DNA of 63,097 nt from Pseudomonas mangrovi (GCF_003052585.1 NZ_QASN01000016.1:1-63097); one strand, 5' to 3'. Positions 17,829 to 29,922 are shown, numbered from the stretch's first letter. Numbers and translations are program-made. The notes: a model not told the origin generated them from the letters alone.

Positions 17829-17842
17829 GACCGTTCGTCTAG
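17829..17842. promoter_or_regulatory. TetR operator candidate upstream of the TetR gene
   Basis: GACCGTTCGTCTAG lies 14-27 bp before the TetR ATG and matches 13 of 14 bases of 17185-17198. Confidence 0.6.
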
Positions 17843-17899
17843 CGATCACCATGCACATTTGCGACAGTGATGATCTGACTGAAATTTGATCGATAGAGC

Positions 17900-18385
17900 T
17901 TATTTCGCCAGCGCTTGCTCGACTGCCTGCAGCACGGCAGGGTCGTCCGGCGTGGTGCGCGGCGCGAATCGCGCCAGGACGGCGCCATCACGAGCAACGA
18001 GAAACTTCTCGAAGTTCCAGCTGATGTCACCGGGAAACTCGGCACCCTCGCCTGCCAGCAGGCGGTACAGCGGGTGTCGGGCCGGGCCGTTGACTTCAAG
18101 CTTCTCGGTCAGCGGAAAGCTCACGCCGTAGTGGCGGCTGCAGAACTCGCTGATCTGTCCGGCATCACCGGGTTCCTGGTTGCCGAACTGGTTGCAGGGC
18201 ACTCCGAGCACGCTGAAACCACGCGCGGCGAAGGCCTGGTGCAAGGCCTGCAGGCCTTCGTACTGGGGCGTGAGGCCGCACTCGGAAGCGACGTTGACCA
18301 CCAGCACGACCCGATCGGCGAAGGCGTCGAAGGACAGCGGCGCTCCGTCGAGGGATTTCAGTTTCAGGTCGTGGAAGGCACTCAT
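17900..18385 (-). CDS. glutathione peroxidase family thiol peroxidase
   Basis: A 161-residue thioredoxin-fold peroxidase. The peroxidatic cysteine C36 lies in NVASECGLTPQY. The second landmark is PCNQFGNQEPG and the third is the WNFEKFLV tryptophan motif. It uses Cys rather than selenocysteine, as in bacterial enzymes that often take electrons from thioredoxin. No signal peptide, so cytoplasmic. An adjacent GTG at 18388 is an alternative start; GGAG is 9 nt from the ATG and 6 nt from the GTG. It lies directly downstream of the slyD-like gene on the same strand. Confidence 0.9.
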   Translation of the reverse strand: MSAFHDLKLKSLDGAPLSFDAFADRVVLVVNVASECGLTPQYEGLQALHQAFAARGFSVLGVPCNQFGNQEPGDAGQISEFCSRHYGVSFPLTEKLEVNGPARHPLYRLLAGEGAEFPGDISWNFEKFLVARDGAVLARFAPRTTPDDPAVLQAVEQALAK

Positions 18386-18452
18386 CACTCATCGCTCCGC
18401 AAACATGGGACAGGTTGCGCGAGCCCTCGGAAGAAGGCCCGCAAGGCACTCA

Positions 18453-18938
18453 TCAGTGGTGATGACCGCCTTCACCATGAATGTGACCGTGGGCCACTTC
18501 CTCGGCACTGGCGTCACGTACGGCCACAACCTTGACCTGGAAGTTCAGACGCTGGCCGGCCAGCGGGTGGTTGCCGTCGACGGTCACGTCTTCGCCATCG
18601 ATGTCGCGGATGGTGACGATCTGCATGCCGCCGCCGGGGCCCGAAGCGTGGAACTGCATGCCGACCGCCAGCTCGTCGACACCTTCGAACATCGAGCGAT
18701 TGAGTACCGCGACCAGTTCCGCGCTGTATTCGCCGTAGGCTTCCTCGGGCTCGACGCTGACGCTGAGCTCGTCGCCGACGGTCTTGCCGACCAGGGCCTT
18801 TTCCAGACCGCCAATGATGTTGCCTGCACCATGCAGGTAGACCAGCGGTGCGCCACCAGCGGAGCTGTCGATCACCTCGCCGGCATCGTTGGTGAGGGTA
18901 TAGTCGATGGAGACGGCCTTGTTGGCGGCGATCAGCAT
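18453..18938 (-). CDS. slyD: FKBP-type peptidyl-prolyl isomerase, SlyD-like
   Basis: A 161-residue FKBP-type isomerase with an inserted flap as in SlyD: LTNDAGEVIDSS (17-28), PLVYLHGAGNIIGGLEKAL and the DGNHPLAGQ motif. The C-terminus is histidine-rich (HGHIHGEGGHHH), the nickel/metal-binding tail typical of SlyD. SlyD is a chaperone and metal-handling protein of the cytoplasm. The start MLIAANKAVS at 18938 matches the family; the frame runs upstream to 19130, but that extension looks non-coding. It sits upstream of the glutathione peroxidase gene and diverges from the DUF3565 gene. Confidence 0.88.
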   Translation of the reverse strand: MLIAANKAVSIDYTLTNDAGEVIDSSAGGAPLVYLHGAGNIIGGLEKALVGKTVGDELSVSVEPEEAYGEYSAELVAVLNRSMFEGVDELAVGMQFHASGPGGGMQIVTIRDIDGEDVTVDGNHPLAGQRLNFQVKVVAVRDASAEEVAHGHIHGEGGHHH

Positions 18939-18988
18939 GGCGGGAACCTTTTGCAGAGACTTTTGGAGCCGGGAGTTTAACCAAGCCC

Positions 18989-19240
18989 ATGAGTGAAAGC
19001 GACTCGAACGCGGACCGGCGGAGCGCATCCGGCGCCACTCTGGTGGTCGGATTTCACGAAGATGATTGCGGTCATTGGGTTGTGACTCTGACTTGCGGGC
19101 ATACTCAGCACCTGCGCCACCAACCGCCATGGCAGAGTCGCGCCTGGGTTCTCGACCCGGCTAGGCGGCACCAGCAGATCGGACAGCCCATGCATTGCGG
19201 CTGGTGCGCCCGAAACCCGCAACGGACGAAGGATTCGTAA
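18989..19240 (+). CDS. DUF3565 domain protein
   Basis: An 83-residue protein with the DUF3565 pattern: [20 protein letters not shown], then [17 protein letters not shown] and a closing CGWC pair. The spaced Cys and His residues suggest a small zinc-binding fold, which is inference. Its TAA stop overlaps the ATG of ackA (TAATG), so acetate kinase translation is likely coupled to it. No function is known for the family. Confidence 0.8.
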   Translation: MSESDSNADRRSASGATLVVGFHEDDCGHWVVTLTCGHTQHLRHQPPWQSRAWVLDPARRHQQIGQPMHCGWCARNPQRTKDS

Positions 19241-20421
19241 TGCCTGCACGCAATATTCTGGTGATCAACTGTGGCAGTTCGTCGATCAAGTTCGCTCTGG
19301 TCAACGAAGCCCACTCCCAGTTCAGCCTCAGCGGTCTGGCCGAGCGCCTGGGCAGCCCCGATGCGGTGCTGCACTGGCAACGCGGCGGCGAGAAGGACAG
19401 TCTGATGATCCCCGGCGCGGACCATCGCGCCGCCCTCTCGCAGCTGCTGCCGCTGGTCCAGGGTGCCGCCGGCGGCAAGCTGCACGGCATCGGCCACCGT
19501 GTCGTGCACGGCGGCGAGCGTTTCACCCAGGCGCAGCGCGTCGACACCTCGGTGCTCGCGGCGATCCGCGACACCGCACCGCTCGCCCCCCTGCACAACC
19601 CGGCCAACCTGCAGGGCATCGAGGCCGCGCTCAAGCTGTTTGCCGACCTGCCGCAGGTGGTGGTATTCGACACCGCCTTCCATCAGACCCTGCCCGAGCA
19701 CGCCTACCGCTACGCACTGCCCGAAGTGCTGTACCGCGAGCATGGCGTGCGGCGCTACGGCTTCCACGGCACCAGCCACCGATTCGTAAGCCATCGTGCG
19801 GCGCAGATGAGCGAGTTGTCCGTCGGCGACAGCAGCTGGCTGTCGGCGCACCTGGGCAATGGTTGTTCGACCTGCGCCATCGTCGACGGCCAGAGCCGCG
19901 ACACCAGCATGGGCCTGACCCCGCTGGAAGGCCTGGTGATGGGCACCCGCAGTGGCGACGTCGATCCCAACCTGCACAGCCACCTGGCCCGTACCCTGGG
20001 CTGGGACCTTGCGCAGATCGATCGCATGCTCAACCAGGACGCGGGCCTCCTGGGGCTGTCCGGGCTGTCCAACGACATGCGCAGCCTGGAACAGGCTCGC
20101 GAGCAGGGCCACGCCGGCGCGACCCTGGCCATCGAGGTGTTCTGCTACCGCCTGGCCAAGTCACTGGCAGCAATGAGCTGTGCACTGCCGCGCCTGGACG
20201 GTCTGATCTTCACCGGCGGCATCGGCGAGAACTCACCGCTGATTCGCAGCAAGACCGTGGCGCATCTGCGCCTGCTGGGTCTTGCGCTGGACAAGGAGGC
20301 CAACGCGCGCTGCATCCGCGGCGTTGCCGGCAGCATCCAGGCGCAGGGACACCCGCGGGTGCTGGTGGTACCGACCAACGAGGAGCGCCAGATCGCCCTG
20401 GATACCCTGGCCCTGCTCTAG
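19240..20421 (+). CDS. ackA: acetate kinase
   Basis: A 393-residue ASKHA-fold kinase interconverting acetyl phosphate + ADP and acetate + ATP. Signatures are [15 protein letters not shown] (5-19), the GFHGTSHRF segment, [11 protein letters not shown] with the [15 protein letters not shown] run, and [11 protein letters not shown]. The start at 19240 overlaps the DUF3565 stop. With the downstream pta it forms the Pta-AckA acetate node; 198 bp separate the two genes. Confidence 0.96.
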   Translation: MPARNILVINCGSSSIKFALVNEAHSQFSLSGLAERLGSPDAVLHWQRGGEKDSLMIPGADHRAALSQLLPLVQGAAGGKLHGIGHRVVHGGERFTQAQRVDTSVLAAIRDTAPLAPLHNPANLQGIEAALKLFADLPQVVVFDTAFHQTLPEHAYRYALPEVLYREHGVRRYGFHGTSHRFVSHRAAQMSELSVGDSSWLSAHLGNGCSTCAIVDGQSRDTSMGLTPLEGLVMGTRSGDVDPNLHSHLARTLGWDLAQIDRMLNQDAGLLGLSGLSNDMRSLEQAREQGHAGATLAIEVFCYRLAKSLAAMSCALPRLDGLIFTGGIGENSPLIRSKTVAHLRLLGLALDKEANARCIRGVAGSIQAQGHPRVLVVPTNEERQIALDTLALL

Positions 20422-20619
20422 ATACCGCTGGAACGGCCGAGGCTACTGGGTTCGCCCCACCCGCCCTGCGCTTGCCCGGCCTTTTTCCGCCAGCGTCTAT
20501 CGTTAGCTCGCCAGACCGTAAACAGGCGCTGGAATCCTCAGCACGAACACCACCGGACCAGACAGCCCCAGTAGCCGCCACGGCAACGTACCGCGCCGGC
20601 ACTTTCACGAGGAGACGCA

Positions 20620-22710
<2,091 letters not shown>

Positions 22711-22716
22711 CCCCTC

Positions 22717-22746
22717 GCCCCCAGGCTGCGCTGTCAGCCCGGGGGC
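22717..22746 (+). terminator. terminator-like hairpin after pta
   Basis: GCCCCC-A-GGCTG pairs with CAGCC-C-GGGGGC around a short loop, 6 bp after the stop. The tail is poor in T, so efficiency is uncertain. Confidence 0.55.
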
Positions 22747-22869
22747 CACCCTTTCGACCATTCGGTCACCCGCAGCACTTGCGCGTCAGTGTACAAGCGT
22801 TAACCTTGTCGCCCAGACCTGCCCCCCAAGGCGCCAAATCCCCTCAATTTCCCGGAGAAGCCAGCCAAG

Positions 22870-23778
22870 ATGCTGCACTTCCTGCCCGCTCCGCTGCGTG
22901 GAACCCTCGCGGCCCTGGCACTTGCCTGCAACACCCTGATTCTCTGCTGGCCGCTGTTTTTCGGCGCATTGCTCAAGCTCCTGCTGCCCGTCCAGACAGC
23001 GCGCAAGGTGATCAACGTGGTCATGCACGCTGTCGCACGCAGCTGGATCTCGGTCAACAAGACCTGGATGGACATGGTCGGCGGCAGCCACTGGGACGTG
23101 GAGGGCATGGAGGGGCTCGATACGCGCCACACCTACCTGGTGACCAGCAATCACCAGAGCTGGGTGGATATTCTGGTTCTGCAGTATCAATTCAATCACC
23201 GCATTCCCTTTCTCAAGTTCTTTCTCAAGCAGGAGCTGATCTGGGTCCCGGTGATCGGCCTGTGCTGGTGGGCGCTGGAGTTCCCGTTCATGAAGCGCTT
23301 CAGCAAGGAATACCTGGCCAAGCATCCGGAGAAACGCGGCCAGGACCTGGCGACCACGCGCAAGGCCTGCGAGCGCTACAAGACCAATCCGGTCTCGGTG
23401 TTCAACTTCCTCGAGGGCACCCGCTTCACACCGGAAAAGCACGACCAGCAGGCATCGAGCTTTCGCCACCTGCTCAAACCCAAAGCAGGCGGCATCGCCT
23501 TCGTGCTGGATGCCATGGGCGAGCAACTGACTGCCCTGGTCAATGTGACCATTCACTATCCGGACGGCAGCCCGAGCTTCTGGGATCTACTCACCGGCCG
23601 CGTACGCAAGATCGTGGTGCGTGTCAGCAAGCAGGAAATCCCGGCCGAGCTGCTCGGTCACAACTACGATCAGGACGCGGCGTATCGCCTGCGCTTCCAG
23701 GAGTGGGTCAACCTGCTCTGGGAGGAGAAGGACGCCCAGCTCGACGCCCTGCACCGGGAGTTCCCACCCCGCAGCTGA
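22870..23778 (+). CDS. 1-acyl-sn-glycerol-3-phosphate acyltransferase family protein (YihG-like)
   Basis: A 302-residue membrane acyltransferase of the PlsC superfamily. Two hydrophobic segments occupy about 12-45. The HX4D motif is in SNHQSWVDIL (about 93-102), and the FLEGTRFT motif (about 180-187) is the lysophosphatidate-binding block. It acylates a lysophospholipid; the acceptor is not readable, but the long form resembles YihG/LPLAT variants. It converges on the GGDEF-EAL gene with only 7 bp between stop codons. Confidence 0.85.
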   Translation: MLHFLPAPLRGTLAALALACNTLILCWPLFFGALLKLLLPVQTARKVINVVMHAVARSWISVNKTWMDMVGGSHWDVEGMEGLDTRHTYLVTSNHQSWVDILVLQYQFNHRIPFLKFFLKQELIWVPVIGLCWWALEFPFMKRFSKEYLAKHPEKRGQDLATTRKACERYKTNPVSVFNFLEGTRFTPEKHDQQASSFRHLLKPKAGGIAFVLDAMGEQLTALVNVTIHYPDGSPSFWDLLTGRVRKIVVRVSKQEIPAELLGHNYDQDAAYRLRFQEWVNLLWEEKDAQLDALHREFPPRS

Positions 23779-23785
23779 AGCGGCG

Positions 23786-25924
23786 TCACTGCCCGGCTGC
23801 TTTCCAGTCGACCCAGTCGAACTGCCGCGGAAAGGCATCCGCCTGCTCACGCGGCAACCCGGGTGCCACCAGGAAACCCTGCATGGTTCCGCACGAATGC
23901 TGGGCGAGCCACTCACGCTGGGCGTGGGTCTCGACGCCCTCGGCAATCACGTCCAGATCGAGGTGGTGAGCCAGGTCGATGATGGTGCTGACGATGGCCG
24001 CGTCCTTGGGCGACTCGAGCATGTTGGAGATGAACAGCCGGTCGATCTTCAGGGTGTCGATCTCGAAATGCCGCAGATAGGCCAGCGACGAATAGCCGGT
24101 ACCGAAGTCATCGATGGCAATGCGCACGCCCAGCTCGCGCAACTGGCGTAGCTGCTCGCGGGTGGCCTGCAGATCCTGCATCAGTGCGCTTTCGGTGACC
24201 TCGACTTCCAGCTGCGAAGCCTTCACGCCATGCCGCTCCAGCGCCCGCCGCAAGTCATCCACCAGCTGCGGCATGCCGAACTGCACCGGACTGACGTTCA
24301 GACTCAGCAGCAGCTCCTCGCCGAAGCGCTCGCGCCAGGCGCGACACTGGGCAATGCCCTGATCGAAGATCCATTCGCCAACCCGGTTGATCAGCCGCGT
24401 CTCCTCCAGCAACGGAATGAACACCCCCGGCGCAACGGTCCCGGCAACCCGATGCTGCCAGCGCAGCAACGCTTCGAAGCCGCGCAGGCGGCCGCTGGCC
24501 AGGTCGATCTGCGGCTGGTACACCAGCGCAAAGTCGTTCTGCTCGATGGCCTGACGCAGGCTCTCCTCGAGCATCAGCCGCGAGCGCGCGCGGCCGTTCA
24601 TCTCCGGCGAGAAGAAGCGGTACTGCTGACGTCCGGCACGCTTGGCCTCGTACATCGCCATGTCGGCGGCGCGCAGCAGGCCGTCCACCGTCTGCCCGCA
24701 CTCGGGGAAACAGGCGATGCCGACGCTGGCGCCCAAGGTGATCTCCATACCGTCGACCTTGTGCCGGATCGACACCAGCTCGATCAGTTTTTCCGCCACC
24801 CGCGCCGCATCCTCGGGGCTCTCCAGCGAATCGAGCAGCGCAACGAACTCATCGCCACCCATGCGCGCCAGCACGTCGTAGGGGCGTAGAGCGGCCTTGA
24901 GCTGCGCGGCCACCTTGCGCAATACCTTGTCGCCGGCGGAGTGACCGAGGGAGTCGTTGACACGCTTGAAACCATCCAGATCGAGATAGATCACCGCCAT
25001 CCGCTGGCCGCTGCGCTCGATGCGCGACAGTGCCGACTCCAGCGACTGATGGAAGCCACGCCGGTTCTGCAGGCCGGTCAGGGCGTCGGTGATGGCTTGA
25101 GACTCCAGCTGCGCGTGCAGCTTGCGTATCACCGACATGTCGAGGGCGATCAGCACCATCGAGTTCTGATACTGCTGCAACGGCGAGCAGGACAGCGCGA
25201 CCGGCAGTGCCGGTCCGCTGCGGGTCGCCAGCAGCGCATCGTGCGCACGATAGGTACGCCCGGCGCGCCAGGCGCGGTAGAACTCGCTCTGCTGCCAACT
25301 CTGCGGCTCTTCCGGCAGTTGCAGGTGATCGAGCAGGGCGGTGCCCTGCAGCTCCTCGACCTGCCGATCGAGCATGCCTGCCATGGCCGGATTGGCGAAG
25401 CGAATCACGCCTTCGCCATCGATCACGAGGATGCCTTCGGATGCATTGTTCAGTACCGAGGCATTGAACGCGCGCTCGCGATCCAGCTGCTGGCTGAGCA
25501 TCTGCAGATCGTGACGGTGCTGCTCCTGCTCCAGCAGCACGCCAATCTTGTAGCGCAATACCTTGGGGTCGAACGGCTTGAGAATGAAGTCCACCGCACC
25601 GATGGCATATCCGCTGAGTACCGCGGCCTCGGTGTGGGCAATCGCCGAAAGGAAGATGATTGGAATGAAGCGGGTACGCGGGCTGCCACGCATCAGGCGC
25701 GCCACCTCGAACCCATCCATGCCCGGCATCTGTACATCCAGCAGGACCAGGCCGACATCCTCGGTCATCATGCAGCGCAGCGCCGCCTCGCCCGAATCGA
25801 CGGTGCGCACCTGCCACTCGCCGTCGCCCAGCAGGGCGTCCATCGCTACCAGATTTTCCTCGCGATCATCCACCACCAACAGGACCGGTCCGGCCGCGCT
25901 TGGGTCAGCCAGCAACTGGTTCAT
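23786..25924 (-). CDS. response regulator with PAS, GGDEF and EAL domains
   Basis: A 712-residue cyclic-di-GMP protein. Order: receiver domain (1-125, phospho-acceptor D63, K116), PAS (about 150-265), GGDEF (about 280-440) and EAL (455-700). The GGDEF loop (356-360) and the inhibitory RxxD site (R347-D350) are intact. The EAL domain keeps EALLR (484-488), DDFGTGYSS (605-613) and EGVET (662-666), so both activities look possible. Start at 25924 chosen because GGAGG lies 5 nt upstream. It is directly downstream of the hybrid kinase gene (59 bp gap), its probable phosphodonor. Confidence 0.9.
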   Translation of the reverse strand: MNQLLADPSAAGPVLLVVDDREENLVAMDALLGDGEWQVRTVDSGEAALRCMMTEDVGLVLLDVQMPGMDGFEVARLMRGSPRTRFIPIIFLSAIAHTEAAVLSGYAIGAVDFILKPFDPKVLRYKIGVLLEQEQHRHDLQMLSQQLDRERAFNASVLNNASEGILVIDGEGVIRFANPAMAGMLDRQVEELQGTALLDHLQLPEEPQSWQQSEFYRAWRAGRTYRAHDALLATRSGPALPVALSCSPLQQYQNSMVLIALDMSVIRKLHAQLESQAITDALTGLQNRRGFHQSLESALSRIERSGQRMAVIYLDLDGFKRVNDSLGHSAGDKVLRKVAAQLKAALRPYDVLARMGGDEFVALLDSLESPEDAARVAEKLIELVSIRHKVDGMEITLGASVGIACFPECGQTVDGLLRAADMAMYEAKRAGRQQYRFFSPEMNGRARSRLMLEESLRQAIEQNDFALVYQPQIDLASGRLRGFEALLRWQHRVAGTVAPGVFIPLLEETRLINRVGEWIFDQGIAQCRAWRERFGEELLLSLNVSPVQFGMPQLVDDLRRALERHGVKASQLEVEVTESALMQDLQATREQLRQLRELGVRIAIDDFGTGYSSLAYLRHFEIDTLKIDRLFISNMLESPKDAAIVSTIIDLAHHLDLDVIAEGVETHAQREWLAQHSCGTMQGFLVAPGLPREQADAFPRQFDWVDWKAAGQ

Positions 25925-25983
25925 GACCACCTCCGGAACGCGCTTCGAGGCAAGCCGCCGCGCGGACATACTCACTTTTGCTT

Positions 25984-28900
25984 TCAGGTTCCATCCCTGT
26001 CTCCCTGAGCGCTGTCTGGCGCTCCTTCAGCCGGCTCGGCGAGCCAGCGCAACAACATCTCGATCAGCACCGAGCGCGTCACTGGCTTGGCCAGATAGTC
26101 GTCGCAACCTGCAGTGATGCACTTCTCCCGATCCCCCTTCATCGCATACGCAGTCAACGCGATCACTGGCACCCGACAGCCGCGTTCGCGCTTGAGAATG
26201 CCGGCCGCGGTATAGCCGTCCATCTGCGGCATGGCCATGTCCAGCAACACCAGATCAACCGGCTGGCGCTCGAAACTCTCGAGAGCCTCCAGCCCGTTCT
26301 GGGCGGTGACGACCACCAGGCCCAGCTCGTCGAGCAGCGCGCTCATCGCGTAGATGTTGCGGATATCGTCATCCACAAGCAGCACTCTTCTGCCACTGAG
26401 AGCCTCTTTGCTGGACAGCGGTTCAGCCACCTGGGCAAGAAAACCGCGCAAGGCCGCTTCCAGCGCGCCGGGCGAGCCGTCCTGCTTGCGCACGGCCAGG
26501 GCCGAATAGCGCCGCAGGCGCTGCAGGTCTTCATGACCCAGCTCCATGCCGGTATTGATCAGCACTTGCGGCGAATGCTCAGGACGTATCGCCTGGAGCA
26601 GCTCGAGCAGCTCGAAGCCATCGCGGTCAGGCAGATTCAGATCAATGACCATCACCGCGAAAGGCTCTTCGGCATAGGCCTGCAGCGCCTGCGCCGCACT
26701 ACCGACCGCAGTTACCTCGAAGCCCAGCTGCTGCAGGTGACCCCGGTAGTACTCGCGCTCAAGCTCTACGTCCTCGACCAGCAGCAGGTTGCGCACGGCA
26801 AGGCCGGGACTGGCAATGTCGGCGAAGACCTGTTCGAGATCATCGCGCGCCACCGGCTTGACCAGATAGCGCGTGCCGTCCTCCTGCCAGTCCTCCGGTT
26901 GCGGTACGCAGGAGATGATGTGTACCGGCACTTCGCGGCAACGCGGCAGACTGCGCAGGCGCCGGTAGATCTGCCAGCCACTGAGATCCGGCAGCAGGAT
27001 GTCGAGAATCACTGCAGCAAAATCCTCGTGCTCCAGAAGCTCCAGCGCGGCACGACCATTACGACAGAGCACACTGGCAAAACCGTGGGCCTGGGCCTGC
27101 TCGGCAATGACCCCGGCAAAATTGGCGTCGTCCTCGACGATCAGAACCGCCGGCCCCTTGCCGCTGCGCAGGGGTTTCGCGTTCAGCGCGGAGCCGGTTG
27201 CGTCGGCATGGGTCAGCGCCACCACCGGCATGCGCACGACGAACCGGGAGCCCTTGCCGGGGGCACTTTCCACGCTGATCCGACCGTCCAGCGCCTCCAC
27301 CAGCTGGCGAGTGATCGCCAGCCCCAGGCCGGTCCCACCGAAGCGCCGGCTGGTGGAACCGTCGATCTGCTGAAATGCCTGGAAGATGCGTTCGTGCTGC
27401 TGCGGGTCGATCCCTATGCCGGTGTCGCGCACGCTGAACTCAAGGGTTTCACGCTCTTCATCAAGCGAGACATCCGACAGCCCTATCTGCAGCTCCACCT
27501 CACCGCTGTCGGTGAATTTCAACGCGTTGGAGAGCAGGTTGCGCAGAATCTGCTGCAGTCGCCCACGATCACCGCTGATGGTGCGTGGCACGCCAGGCAA
27601 CACCCGGCTGATCAGACGCACGCCCTTGAGCTCCGCCATCGGCCGCAGGCTGGCATCGAGCTCGACCAGCAGATCCTGCAGGTTTACCGGTTCCAGCTTG
27701 AGCTGGACGCGCCCCGCCTCGATCTTCGCCAGGTCGAGTACATCGTTGATCAGATGCAGCAGGTCGTTGCCGGCCTTGTGGATGATCTCGGCGTGACGGA
27801 CCTGCTTTTCGGTCAGGTTGCCGGCAACGTTCTGCGCCAGCTGTTCGCCGAGGATCAGGATGCTGTTGAGCGGCGTACGCAGCTCATGCGACATGTTGGC
27901 GAGAAACTCGGATTTGTAACGGTTGGCCAGCACCAGTTGCTCGGCGTGGTCGCGCAAGCGCTGCTCGGCAAGCCGGCGCTCGCTGATATCGATGATCACC
28001 GCCTGCACCAGCAGATCGTCACCGCTGCGCAGCGGCGAAAGTCCGACCTCCAGCGGAATCAGTTGACCCTCTCGATGACGGCCGAACAGCTCGCGATTTC
28101 CGCCCATGCGCCTTGGTGAAGGGTCACGCAGAAAGGCCTCGCGCTGCGCCACGTGCAACCCGCGAAGCGACTCGGGCAACAGCTTCTCCACGGCCTCGCC
28201 CAGCAACTCCTCGCGCGGGTAGCCGAACATCAGCTCGGTCTGCCGGTTGACCATGGCGATTCGCCCGCCACCATCGACCAGAACGATGGCATTGGGCGAC
28301 GCCTCGACCACTAGGCGGAAGCGCTCCTCGGCCGCACGGCGCTCGCTGATGTCGATGATCACCGCCTGCACCAGCAGCTCGGCGCTGGTACGAATGGGCG
28401 ACAGGCCGACCTCCAGCGGGATCAGCACGCCATCCTTGCGCTGCCCGAACAGCTCGCGATTGCTGCCCATGCGGCGTTGTTCCGGGTTGTTGAAGAAACC
28501 CTCGCGCATGCCTACGTGCGCTGCTCGCGAACCGTCCGGCAGCAGCCGCTCGATTGGCTGTCCGAGCAGCTCCTCGCGGCGATACCCGAATAGCTGTTCG
28601 GCCTGCTGGTTGAGCATCGCGACCCGACCCTTGCTGTCGACCAGAACGATGGCATTGGGCGCCGCCTCGACCACCAGACGGAAGCGGCTCTCACTCTCGC
28701 GCAGATCCTGCGCCTGCCGCGCACTGAGGGTAAGGGAGCGTTCGCGCAGGTAAAGAAAGCCGCCCACCAGGATCGAGATCAGCAGCGCCAGCAGAAGTCC
28801 GGCAGCCAGGCTCAGATGCAGCCCACCCTCCCCCATCGAGGCTTCATATCGTGCCGTGCTGTTCACTTGCAGCTGCCAGACCCGCCCGTACATTTCCAGA

Positions 28901-29757
28901 TTGCGGCTGGCGCTGCGCGGTGTCGCCGCCGCGCTACCTGCTCCTTCACTGGCCAGAAGCAGCGGGTCATCGGTGATATCGGTCAGGCGGATATCGAAAC
29001 GACGCCCGTTGCTGCCCAGAATACTGAGCAGCAGATCAGACATGCGAAAGGAACCGGACACCACCCCAATCAGGGACGCTTGCCGCTCCGCCGCACTGCT
29101 CAGCGGCAGGCCTTCCTGATACACCGGCAGATAAAGCAGTACTCCTGTCTGCACGTTCTTGGCCGTTTCCTGCTTGAGCACTACCGGCCCCGTGAGCACC
29201 GCATCGCCGCTGTCGCGGGCGCGCTCTATTGCAGCGCGACGGGTCTGCTCGCTGAACATGTCGAAGCCGATCGCTCGCCTGTTGCGCCAGTCGAGCGGGT
29301 AGATGTAACTGACGATCAGGTGCGAGTCCTGTGCACTCTGCGGGTAGATACGGAAATCCTCTCGCCCGGAGCGACGGATTTCATCGGTGAAGTCCGGCAC
29401 TTGCGCGCTCTTCAGATAGTGCGCCCAGCCAAGCGCCTGAATCCCTGGATAGTGCTTCTGCAACTGCAGCTGCTCGGCCGCACGCAGCCACTCCTCATTG
29501 GAGACATCCTCACTACCGACGAGCAGGCCGGACATGCCGCGCAGGACCATCTCGTAGGCGCGCATGCGCTCGCGCAAACCCAGCTCGATCTCGTCCACCG
29601 CGATGGCGAATCGCTCCTGATGAGCCTGCTGGGTATTGCGCTGCAACACCTGCCACTGCCAGATCACCAGCGAGCCCAGTCCTGCCAGCAGAAGCGCGCC
29701 GACCAGCAGGGGTATCCAGGATTTTCGTGAATGAAGAAACGACGACTCAACACCCAT
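25984..29757 (-). CDS. CHASE-PAS-PAS hybrid sensor histidine kinase with three receiver domains
   Basis: A 1257-residue membrane sensor. Order: TM1 (14-36), periplasmic CHASE domain (about 50-300), TM2 (314-336), two very similar PAS domains (357-470 and 479-592), HisKA with H624 (NMSHELRTPLN), HATPase (NALKF, DTGIGI, GGTGLGLAI), then three receivers with phospho-acceptors D919, D1039 and D1173. No HPt domain is present. CHASE domains sense extracellular small ligands. Start at 29757 is chosen because TM1 follows directly; AGGA is 6 nt upstream. It precedes the GGDEF-EAL regulator, so a ligand-to-c-di-GMP pathway is likely. Confidence 0.9.
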   Translation of the reverse strand: MGVESSFLHSRKSWIPLLVGALLLAGLGSLVIWQWQVLQRNTQQAHQERFAIAVDEIELGLRERMRAYEMVLRGMSGLLVGSEDVSNEEWLRAAEQLQLQKHYPGIQALGWAHYLKSAQVPDFTDEIRRSGREDFRIYPQSAQDSHLIVSYIYPLDWRNRRAIGFDMFSEQTRRAAIERARDSGDAVLTGPVVLKQETAKNVQTGVLLYLPVYQEGLPLSSAAERQASLIGVVSGSFRMSDLLLSILGSNGRRFDIRLTDITDDPLLLASEGAGSAAATPRSASRNLEMYGRVWQLQVNSTARYEASMGEGGLHLSLAAGLLLALLISILVGGFLYLRERSLTLSARQAQDLRESESRFRLVVEAAPNAIVLVDSKGRVAMLNQQAEQLFGYRREELLGQPIERLLPDGSRAAHVGMREGFFNNPEQRRMGSNRELFGQRKDGVLIPLEVGLSPIRTSAELLVQAVIIDISERRAAEERFRLVVEASPNAIVLVDGGGRIAMVNRQTELMFGYPREELLGEAVEKLLPESLRGLHVAQREAFLRDPSPRRMGGNRELFGRHREGQLIPLEVGLSPLRSGDDLLVQAVIIDISERRLAEQRLRDHAEQLVLANRYKSEFLANMSHELRTPLNSILILGEQLAQNVAGNLTEKQVRHAEIIHKAGNDLLHLINDVLDLAKIEAGRVQLKLEPVNLQDLLVELDASLRPMAELKGVRLISRVLPGVPRTISGDRGRLQQILRNLLSNALKFTDSGEVELQIGLSDVSLDEERETLEFSVRDTGIGIDPQQHERIFQAFQQIDGSTSRRFGGTGLGLAITRQLVEALDGRISVESAPGKGSRFVVRMPVVALTHADATGSALNAKPLRSGKGPAVLIVEDDANFAGVIAEQAQAHGFASVLCRNGRAALELLEHEDFAAVILDILLPDLSGWQIYRRLRSLPRCREVPVHIISCVPQPEDWQEDGTRYLVKPVARDDLEQVFADIASPGLAVRNLLLVEDVELEREYYRGHLQQLGFEVTAVGSAAQALQAYAEEPFAVMVIDLNLPDRDGFELLELLQAIRPEHSPQVLINTGMELGHEDLQRLRRYSALAVRKQDGSPGALEAALRGFLAQVAEPLSSKEALSGRRVLLVDDDIRNIYAMSALLDELGLVVVTAQNGLEALESFERQPVDLVLLDMAMPQMDGYTAAGILKRERGCRVPVIALTAYAMKGDREKCITAGCDDYLAKPVTRSVLIEMLLRWLAEPAEGAPDSAQGDRDGT

Positions 29758-29922
29758 GAGGTGTCCTGCTCCATCAGGAGGTGCGCCTGGGCCGCAGCGA
29801 CACCAAGAAAACGCGGGCAAGCCGCGCCAATTAACGAAAGTGTAGTCAGCACGTCGGACTTGGCGACGTGGTCGACGAACGGCACGACCGCGACAGGAAG
29901 TCCCTGGCAATTTTGACAGGTG

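Noticed and set aside
25984..29910. Start of the hybrid kinase at 29910
   Set aside because: The 51 extra codons are Arg/Pro-rich and come before a TM segment that follows directly from the ATG at 29757, which has an AGGA ribosome site.
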